A DNA stretch of 64,000 bases. Origin: Epichloe hybrida (Eukaryota; Ascomycota; Sordariomycetes; Hypocreales; Clavicipitaceae). Position numbers and translations under genes: made by a program. Below are positions 56,525-64,000 of the stretch, piece by piece; within the stretch, counting starts at the first letter, position 1; the number at the start of each line of letters is the position of its first letter. The stretch spans positions 248,001-312,000 of the forward strand of contig JAFEKR010000010.1 of the NCBI GenBank assembly GCA_019022495.1, in the 5' to 3' direction. The notes under the pieces are model-generated. The model saw only the letters and a list, made by a program, of their open reading frames with translations, searched no databases and had not been told where the DNA came from.

Positions 56525-58222
56525 ATGTCAGAAGGAACGAAGCCCGTCATCATCATCGGGCATGGCTTGGCCGGCCTGGTGGCTGCCTTTGAGCTCTCGA
56601 AGCGCAAAGTCCCCACAATCATTGTCGACCAGGAAAATGCCAACAACGTCGGAGGACAAGCGTTCTGGTCGCTGGGTGGACTATTCGTGGTCAATTCGAC
56701 AGAGCAGCGACGCGTCGGAATCAAGGACTCTCGCGAGCTCGCTATGCAGGACTGGCTCAACTCTGCCCAGTTTGATCGCGAGAAGGAGGACCACTGGCCG
56801 CGACAATGGGCCAAAGCATTCGTCGACTTTGCCACGGACGAGATGGAAAACTATGTCAAGGGCCAGGGCTTGGGGTTCATGTTCAACGTTGGCTGGGCAG
56901 AAAGGGGTGACGGCAGGGCCGACGGTCATGGCAACTCTGTCCCAAGGTTCCATCTCACCTGGGGCACCGGGCCCGAGGTGGTGCGCATCTTCAAGGAGCC
57001 CGTTTCGAGAGCTGCGCAGGACGGCATCGTCCAATTCAGGCACCGCCATGCCGTCGACGAACTCATCATTGACGAGAAGACAGGGAGAGCTACGGGCGTC
57101 CGGGGCCGCGTTCTGGAGGACGACGACTCGGCCCGCGGTGTCAAGTCGTCCCGCACCGCCATCGATACATTCGAGCTGCACGGCTCCGCCATTCTCGTTT
57201 CGTCTGGCGGCATCGGTGGAAATGTCGAGGCTGTGAGAGCAGCGTGGCCTGTCGATCGCCTCGGACCCAAGGTACCGGAGAATTTCGTCGTCGGAGTCCC
57301 TGCTCACGTTGATGGTCGGATGGTCGGCATCTCGGAGATGGTCGGGGCAAACGTCATCAATCGGGACCGCATGTGGCACTACACCGAGGGCTTGCAGAAT
57401 TGGAACCCCATTTGGCCGAATCACGGCATTCGGATTCTACCGGCACCATCGTCTCTATGGCTCGACGCCTCAGGCAAGAGATTGCCGCCGCATCTGTTCC
57501 CTGGCTCGGACACGTTGGGTACGTTGAGGCATATTTGCAGCACGGGGCACGACTACACGTGGTTCATTCTCAATCAGACCATCATTGCCCGGGAATTCGG
57601 CCTCTCTGGATCTGAACAGAATCCCGACATCACAGGCAAAAGCCTATGGCAGCTTCTTTGCCGGACTCTCAACGGCAAGGGCCCCGTTCCCGTACAGAAT
57701 TTCATGAAGCACGGCAAAGACTTCATCGTCAAGGACACTCTTGAAGAGCTCGTCCAAGGCATGAACAAGCTGGCTCTGGAGCGTCGAGGGCCGGCGCTGG
57801 ACTTTGAAAAGATCAAGAAGGTGGTCGAGACCAGGGACTCTCAATTCCACAACGCCTACTCCAAGGACGCACAGGCCATGCTCATCAGCAATGGCCGATC
57901 CTACTGGCCCGACAGAATTTCACGAGTGGCGAAACCGCATGGCATTCTCGACAGATCCAAGGGTCCGCTGATCGCCGTGCGCCTCAACCTCCTCACGCGC
58001 AAGACGCTTGGGGGCATCGAAACCAATTTACAGAGCAACGTAATGCGTGCAGATGGGACGCCGTTCCCCGGGCTATACGCCGCGGGGGAAGTGGCCGGCT
58101 TCGGTGGCGGGGGTGTACATGGCTACAATTCACTCGAAGGCACGTTTTTGGGCGGATGTATCTTTTCAGGTCGCGCCGCCGGACGGGCCATGGCTGACGA
58201 GGTTGCCGGGCCTTTGACATGA
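56525..58222 (+). CDS. FAD-binding dehydrogenase, fumarate-reductase/ketosteroid-dehydrogenase fold, bacterial-type (COG3573-like), 565 aa
   Basis: An intronless gene of 565 codons. The Rossmann strand VIIIGHGLAGL puts GxGxxG at residues 12-17, followed by IIVDQEN, where FAD ribose is bound. Next come the conserved GGQAFWSLGGLF and RRVGIKDSRELA blocks and HGNSVPRFHLTWGTGP. The C-terminus has the second FAD-contact region GLYAAGEVAGFGGGG and HGYNSLEGTFLGGCIFSGRAAG. These blocks and the length match a group of predicted FAD dehydrogenases best known from actinobacteria and other bacteria. The substrate is unknown; relatives in the wider FAD_binding_2 family act on steroids or fumarate. The start at 56525 is preferred over an upstream in-frame ATG (56477) because it has AAAC before the ATG and leads straight into the Rossmann strand. 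There is no signal peptide, so a cytosolic location is likely. Confidence 0.9.
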   Translation: MSEGTKPVIIIGHGLAGLVAAFELSKRKVPTIIVDQENANNVGGQAFWSLGGLFVVNSTEQRRVGIKDSRELAMQDWLNSAQFDREKEDHWPRQWAKAFVDFATDEMENYVKGQGLGFMFNVGWAERGDGRADGHGNSVPRFHLTWGTGPEVVRIFKEPVSRAAQDGIVQFRHRHAVDELIIDEKTGRATGVRGRVLEDDDSARGVKSSRTAIDTFELHGSAILVSSGGIGGNVEAVRAAWPVDRLGPKVPENFVVGVPAHVDGRMVGISEMVGANVINRDRMWHYTEGLQNWNPIWPNHGIRILPAPSSLWLDASGKRLPPHLFPGSDTLGTLRHICSTGHDYTWFILNQTIIAREFGLSGSEQNPDITGKSLWQLLCRTLNGKGPVPVQNFMKHGKDFIVKDTLEELVQGMNKLALERRGPALDFEKIKKVVETRDSQFHNAYSKDAQAMLISNGRSYWPDRISRVAKPHGILDRSKGPLIAVRLNLLTRKTLGGIETNLQSNVMRADGTPFPGLYAAGEVAGFGGGGVHGYNSLEGTFLGGCIFSGRAAGRAMADEVAGPLT

Positions 58223-59769
58223 TGCCGCTTGCAATAAGCATGAGGCAGGACACGGTCAGTTGACATGTACGTTTGCAGCATCCGTACGCACATCGAGATG
58301 GATTAGGTTCTATTGTGTGAGTGGCCAATAGTAGTAGGTACGCTTGGACAACACATGGTTTCAGAAACCGCAGCCTTTTACATTGCGCATTTCTGTGCAC
58401 AAGTACAAGTGAGTGGATTTGTTGGCGGTGGGACGTTTCGGGAACAGCAGGTTCGTAAGTCATGTCTCGGCCGCGCCCTGGGCCAGGGAGGATCCGAGAA
58501 TCTTATTTTTCAAAGGGCGGGCCATTTTATAACGACTGTAGACTGACCATCTTCTCGGAGTTGCGTTGCCTAGCCTGGCCCTAAACTTGATTGAGCCATT
58601 GGTTGTTTTTTTTTTTCTTTTTTTTCCAAAAAAAGTCTAGGAAAACAAAGCGGACATGCGGAGGTTACACTGGGGTTCATTCTACTCCGTACCATGTTCA
58701 ACTTTTCCCAAGGGAGGGGGAAGTGAGACACAACGACCCTCGCGTGGGGGGTTCACATTTTGGGGGACGGACAGCTTCTTGCTTCTTGCTTCTTGCTTCT
58801 TGCTTCTTGGCAACAGAACGTGTCCACTGACAAACGCTTGTGCACGTGTAGCTTCAGTTGTAACCGGAGCAGTTCAAGGGCAACTAACAGTGTCGTCAGT
58901 GGTCACTCTGCCCATAGAAGAGGTAGCATGCCACGCGAGTCTGCGCTTGGCGGCGTGAACCGCATCTTGGATCAAGAGCCGAGCTGCATCTGTCGGAGGG
59001 TTGCGGGAAGCACGATGATGAGCATCTTTTCCAAAGCGGGCAATCGGCCAGCGGGCAATCGGTCAGCGGTCAGCGGTCAGCGGTCAGCAGTCAAGCGTGT
59101 GCCGTCAGTCCAGCATGACCAAGAAATATGACTTTACGGATCCGTATGCATCACGGGAATACGCAATGCAGCGTGGGCATCGACCGCGGGTACTTGGCAG
59201 ACGCTGGCAGGGATACGGCAAGAACCAACCAACGACAACGAGCAACCAGGACCAGGATCAGGATCCTCTCCGCATTCGAGATTGGTTTCCCAGCCCCAGT
59301 CTGCAGTCTGATACAAACACACCAACCAGTTGCTATGCTACCCCGCCGAGCTAGCTCTCCTAGCGACGGGTAGTACGCCGTGTAGCAAAATGAAGTCAGT
59401 CTGACCCAGTCAGACTGCTACCTGGACGGCTTTTCTTCACTTGCAATGCCGAGCTCTCTGCGAGACATGAGGGCTTCGAGGGGCGGCTCGGGCTTGAGAG
59501 GGGTGGTTATATGGTGACGATGTTGAAAGATGTGCCCTCTCTTCTCAGGGTCAGTCATCCTAGCTCGCTCCGAGGGAAACATAAATAGCCAGCCGCCTCC
59601 CGGAGCTCTTTCTGATGGGAATCAATGACACACGACACACGATTCCTCCTCATTTCTTGTCTCCAAGGTTCCTTACCACTGCAAATTGTCACATCATCAC
59701 ACCATCACATTACCACACAAATAAGCTGCGCTTCTCGCCCACTTCCCAGAGAAACGACATTCATCCGCA
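58223..59769. other. Intergenic region and formate dehydrogenase promoter
   Basis: No gene is supported. Contains T runs at 58603-58625, about four copies of TTGCTTC at 58775-58807 and short GCGGTCA repeats at about 59065-59090. A TATA-like ACATAAATAGCC at about 59579 and a CA-rich leader precede the formate dehydrogenase start. Confidence 0.65.
59579..59590 (+). promoter_or_regulatory. TATA-like element of the formate dehydrogenase gene
   Basis: ACATAAATAGCC lies about 190 bp before the start codon and is followed by a CA/CT-rich stretch typical of fungal transcribed leaders. It is assigned by position only. Confidence 0.4.
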
Positions 59770-61416
59770 ATGGTATTTCTCCGTCCCGCATCCCATTCAC
59801 TCACAGACAAGCTTTCTTCTTCTCCATTTGCCGCCCGGCCGCGCTTCTTCCTGCCGTCCTCACTGCGTGCGCTGACAACCGCGCGTGAACAGGTCAAAGT
59901 TCTTCTCGTTCTCTACGACGGTGGCCAGCACGCCAAGGATGTAAGTAGTCTGTGTCCTTTCCCATGTATGTTTCATCATCCTACTTGGTTTGTGGCCGGG
60001 CTGCATTCAAATCTCCGCCAGAAATGCGGGGAAGCCCGAGTCGAATGCGGAGGTCGATGACTCCTCACTTGATGAGCCATGTCACTCACTCACTCGTCTC
60101 AGTACTGCGCTAATGCGGGCCATGTCGCTTTGCTTCCGTCTTTAGGTTCCCGAGCTGCTTGGTACTACGGAGAATGAGCTCGGCCTGCGAAAATGGCTCG
60201 AAGACCAGGGCCATACCCTGGTTACCACTTCGGACAAGGAGGAGGACGTCAACTCCAAGTTCGACCAAGAGCTCGTCGATGCCGAGATTATCATAACCAC
60301 CCCGTACGCAGATGCAGATGATAGCAGGTCAATCTTTTACATGTCAGCCGACTGATTGCTAACGTGAGTTGAAGCTTCCACCCTGGCTATCTGACAGCAA
60401 AGCGTCTGGCCAAGGCCAAGAATCTCAAGCTTGCCATCACGGCCGGTATCGGCTCTGATCACATCGACCTCGATGCCGCCAACAAGACAAACGGCGGCGT
60501 CACCGTGGCCGAAGTCACTGGCAGCAACGTCGTGTCCGTTGCCGAGCACGTCATCATGACCATCCTGGTCCTGATCCGCAATTTCGTTCCCGCCCACGAA
60601 CAGGTTGAGCGTGGCGATTGGGATGTTGCCGCCGTCGCCAAGCAGGAGTACGATCTCGAGAACAAGGTCGTTGGCACCGTGGCCGTCGGCCGCATCGGTG
60701 AGCGCGTCTTGCGTCGTCTCAAGGCCTTTGACTGCAAGGAGCTCTTGTACTTCGACTACCAGCCTCTCAGCAAGGAGAAGACGGAGGAAATCGGATGCAA
60801 GCGTGTTGATACTTTGTCCGAACTACTCAGCCGTTGTGACATTGTCACGATCAATTGCCCTCTGCATGAGGGGACGAGGGGACTCTTTGACGCGAAGCTC
60901 ATCGCCCAGATGAAGAAGGGTAAGTACAATCCATACACGACCATGACCCATTTTGTTTTCCCCGGCATTTCCGTTCACATTATAATGTGTTATCCCCCCT
61001 CTTCTCTCCTCTACATAAGCCTCTTGCCCCTCTCACCAAAGTAACGTTTTTGACGTCTGACCGATGCCATAGGCTCATATCTCATCAACACTGCTCGCGG
61101 AGCCATCATTAAGGAGGCAGACGTCGCCGCCGCGCTCAAGTCCGGCCACCTCGCCGGTTACGGTGGCGACGTCTGGTTCCCCCAACCGGCAAAGCCCGAT
61201 CATCCCTTGCGTACCGCCAAGAATCCTTTCGGGGGCGGCAACGCCATGGTTCCTCACATGTCTGGTACCTCTCTTGATGCTCAGAAGCGCTACGCCGACG
61301 GAACCAAGGCCATTCTTACCAGCTATCTATCTGGCAAGCACGACTACCGCCCCGAGGACCTGATAGTTCACAAGGGGGACTATGCCACCAAGGCATATGG
61401 TCAACGATCCAAATAA
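59770..61416 (+). CDS. fdh: NAD-dependent formate dehydrogenase, four exons, 405 aa
   Basis: The enzyme oxidises formate to CO2 with reduction of NAD+. Exons: 59770-59940, 60146-60303, 60375-60919, 61073-61416; introns begin GT and end AG, and intron 2 has a GCTAAC branch site. Spliced length is 405 codons. Exon 1 encodes an Arg/Ser-rich leader (ending [11 protein letters not shown]) that looks like a mitochondrial presequence, followed by [11 protein letters not shown]. The NAD fold has [17 protein letters not shown]. Catalytic-domain motifs include [20 protein letters not shown] with the substrate-binding Arg, [12 protein letters not shown], and [17 protein letters not shown] with the catalytic His. 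All are as expected for fungal members, and length is normal. It should be functional. Confidence 0.95.
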
Positions 61417-62173
61417 AAAGGAGAACAAGGGGGATTCGAGAAGTCTATGTCGATGCAAGATGTTCCCCCTTTTTTTTTTTTCGACGGCAGCGTCTACGAG
61501 TTGGCGACAAGTGCAAATGCAGAGTGCCGAATTGTGCACAGTACGTGCTTGAGCCAGATAAATAATTTCATTCGTCCAGGGCCCTGCAACCCTGCGTATC
61601 AGTTCCAGTTCCAGATTCAGCCCTCCCGCCCAGAGAATCATGTAGAAGCGGTCCTTGCCGCGTCTGCTCATCAGATTGGGGTTTCGGCCTTGCCCCATGC
61701 CGTTGCGTCATCAGAGTATCAGCCAGTTGATAGTGCCTTTTCTTGCAGCGTCGTGCAACGGCAAAGGGCCAGCTCTTGTCGACAAGGTCTACGATCCGTA
61801 CGGCCGCTCCATTTTGTAGCAGTTTGATCACGGACGGCGGCCAAACATCCCCGTGGCTGGACGCGTCGCTGTTATCGACCGCTTCACCAAGTGGCCTTGT
61901 TCGTTGCACCTTGCTGCGCTTTGCTGCGCTTTGCTTCTCATTACTCGCACATATTATCCTGCGCCCGCCGGGGGCTTTCACCTTTGCAGAAACACCCAGG
62001 TACCCTAATCCAGACGAGTGTCAAATGCCCCGTGTCCAAGCAAATTATACGTAATCCTAACAATTGTACATGCCATGATGCTGGGGATATCTTTGATGCA
62101 TGATACCCATGATATAAAGACACGTTTTGTATTGTACGCTGCCCATGTGCTCTCCGCCTTCTGCAATGTCTTG
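61417..62173. other. Intergenic region between convergent formate dehydrogenase and transporter genes
   Basis: The region holds the two 3' UTRs; no gene is supported. A T run lies at 61470-61481. Confidence 0.6.
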
Positions 62174-64000
62174 CTATCTCTTCCAGAACCGCCACCAGGG
62201 TTTACGCCCATCGCCCCCCCCTGATTTCCCCAACTTGTCCCTGCCGTGGACGCGCCAGAAGTAGATGGGAATACCTGCCATGACGAATGCGACCACGGCC
62301 AGGGTTTGGATAGGTCGCGCAAAGACTGCCCTGCTGAGAAGGAAGAGACTGACGCAGCAGAAGATGATGGGGGTCGTGATCCACGTTTGATACGGTCTTT
62401 CGAGCTGCGGTTCCTTCACACGGAGAACAATGACGCCGAGCACGGTAAAAAAGTGAAATGTGTAGCCGGTGACGCCGTAAAAGGTGACTAGGGTGGGGAA
62501 TTCGCCGACGACGCAGTATCCAGCGGTAATGACCCCGTTCAGTACGAGAGCATAAATCGGGGTGAAGAAGAGGCCCATTTCCCCGTCGCCGAAGAGTTGA
62601 TCCAGTTTGCGAAAGGCCCAATTTCGCGTTCGTTGTGTATACATGCTCGGATCTTGGTTGTTGATGCCAATCTTTCCGAATAGCCCTGGAATATAGCCCT
62701 CCTTGCCAGCAACGCAGACCAGTCGACCGGCAGTGAATGTGGACGAGTTGAGGGCTCCTAGGCAGCTGGCGCTGACCACGAGTGCCAAGATGATGGATCC
62801 GACTGGACCGAACACCTTGGAGCCGAACATGACAGCTACGGTGTTGGAGCCGTTGATGTCCTCTACGGGCAACACGAGGAAGTAGGCCACATTTGCCAGC
62901 ACATAGCTTACTATGACAAGCGGCATAGCCGAATGAATCACCCGAGGGAGATCTCTGCTCGGATTGCGAAACTCTCCCACCACGTAGTTTGTCTGCACAC
63001 AATCCAGTCAGCCATTTGCACGCCAAGGGAAAAAAGTAGTAGAATTCGCCGATTCTGGAGCACATACATTGTCCCATCCGTCGTATGCCCACAAACCGCC
63101 ATACAAGGCGACGGCCCAATTTGACAGATCCGTCGACGTGTCATTGAACCAATCTTTTGCCTTCCATGCCACGTCTTTCTCGTCCTTGAAAGTGTATCCG
63201 GTGACGGCGACGACAATACCCACCACGGTGACAAACAGCAATGCCACAAATTTCAGAAACATGAGCATGTCGTTGATCCGTGTTCCCATGCGTGTAGAAA
63301 CACAATTAAACAAAGTGACCGAGAAGATGCCTGCCAGGGCGACCGACTTGGTGATCCAAGGGTTGACGTACTCTGCCTCGGCTCCAATGACGGCGCGCAC
63401 AAAGTATTCCCCCATGATGATGGATATGATGGCAGCGCTGCCTGGTTTGAGGACCAAAACAGCCGTCCAGGTGAACAGGAAACCCGCGAGTTCACCAAAT
63501 GTCTTGGCAAGATACACTTGTGCGCCACCGTTGAGCGGAATGGCCCCTCCCAGCTCGGCATAAGACGCTGCGCCAGTCCAGGCCAATATTCCCGCCACGA
63601 TCCATACCACAATGGCGGCGCCCGGCGATCCGACCTTGGAGCTGATCTGGCTGGGTGACGAGAAGACTCCGGATCCAATAATGACACCAATGATGAGCGA
63701 CAGCCCATTGAGATATGTCAAAGTCTTGTGCTTCTCCAACGAACCTCCTCCCAACACGCCCCTCGGCCGAGCCCCCGACGTTGGCGCTCCGATCGGCGCA
63801 TATCCTCCCGCCCCCGTGGTCGAACTCAGCGGAAATAGGTTCGCAGCGAAATCGAACGTCGACGATACCGAGTACGATCGACCCAGTCTGCCGGCAGGGT
63901 TGTCATCGTGGAGAGGATCTTCCTCCTCCACCAGCGACAATCTTCTTGACGACGAGATGCTCTGCCTTGATGATGTTTCTGTTTCGGCGCCGTCATTCAT
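62174..64000 (-). CDS. LAT/SLC7-type amino-acid transporter (APC superfamily), two exons, 583 aa
   Basis: Exon 1 is 64000-63068 and exon 2 is 62992-62174 on the minus strand, with a 75-nt intron (62993-63067, GTATGT...CAG) that falls between WDN and TNYVVGEF. A Ser-rich cytosolic tail of about 90 residues, with possible phosphorylation sites, precedes about 12 membrane segments. TM1 carries the APC substrate-binding GSGVFSSPSQ (residues 109-118). Next are the conserved YAELGGAIPLNGG and VLVLKPGSAAIIS, and later NEFRNPSRDLPR-like VVGEFRNPSRDLPR. This set is typical of the L-type (LAT) branch rather than of yeast general permeases. It probably moves neutral or methionine-like amino acids across the plasma membrane; exact substrates cannot be read. 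The ATG is the last base triplet of the window, so a longer N-terminus cannot be excluded. Confidence 0.9.

Noticed and set aside
56681..57424. 247-codon minus-strand frame within the FAD dehydrogenase gene
   Set aside because: Shadow of a conserved plus-strand gene with all expected motifs.
53334..62000. Secondary-metabolite gene cluster
   Set aside because: Oxidoreductase, kinase-like and transporter genes lie near each other but no backbone synthase or pathway regulator is present.

Overview
The window reads as nuclear DNA of a filamentous ascomycete (Pezizomycotina; Sordariomycetes or Hypocreales-like is my guess, genus not determinable). The genes are eukaryotic with short GT-AG introns (formate dehydrogenase, amino-acid transporter). 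A 42-kb AT-rich block, about 2.5-45 kb, shows the hallmark of repeat-induced point mutation (RIP): C-to-T and G-to-A changes, TA-rich DNA almost devoid of CA and TG, and Gln/Trp codons turned into stops. The gene-bearing flanks are not AT-rich, giving a sharp two-compartment layout.

Layout. 1-370: 5' end of a minus-strand FAD oxidoreductase. 371-2.3 kb: intergenic DNA with microsatellites. 2.3-2.5 kb: a diverged solo LTR at the edge of the block. 2.53-4.27 kb: gag relic. 4.27-44.95 kb: a nest of transposons. An outer Ty1/Copia element (Copia B, from 4271, cut off near 44.8 kb) has its 5' LTR split in three by two insertions: a sibling Copia A (4599-11753, target duplication ACTAG) and a TRIM-like element with 171-bp LTRs (11925-34490, duplication AAAAT). 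The TRIM is split by a minus-strand Copia C (12095-34128, ATAAC). Copia C is split in turn by Copia D (13032-19929, GCTAT), a Ty3/Gypsy chromovirus (25091-31825, GCATG) and a hAT-like element (22133-25077, GTTATAAG). Two more hAT-like elements (37103-40574 and 42178-43962) and the stump of a fourth (44793-about 44950) sit in the body of Copia B. All coding regions in the nest are broken; no intact transposase or reverse transcriptase is present.

The most unusual content is the hAT-like set. They have exact 8-bp target duplications and termini starting CAGAGTAT or CAGAGCAT. Two members have foldback arms of more than 400 bp enclosing long tandem arrays; a third carries a 99-bp minisatellite. 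The two large members are nearly identical although AT-saturated, which suggests they moved after mutation by RIP.

Right of the nest, 45.2-45.85 kb holds a small secreted cysteine-rich protein gene that appears frameshifted in its signal peptide, an effector-like gene at the repeat border. A 155-aa hypothetical gene follows (47.2 kb), then about 5 kb of gene relics including broken copies of a phosphatidylserine synthase (51.6-52.1 kb) and the C-terminal part of a PTR2-type peptide transporter (52.5-52.8 kb). From 53.3 kb the DNA is ordinary: an APH-fold phosphotransferase, a coiled-coil protein converging on it, a bacterial-type FAD dehydrogenase, NAD-dependent formate dehydrogenase (four exons) and a LAT-type amino-acid transporter (two exons, minus strand). 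These genes do not form an obvious pathway or cluster.
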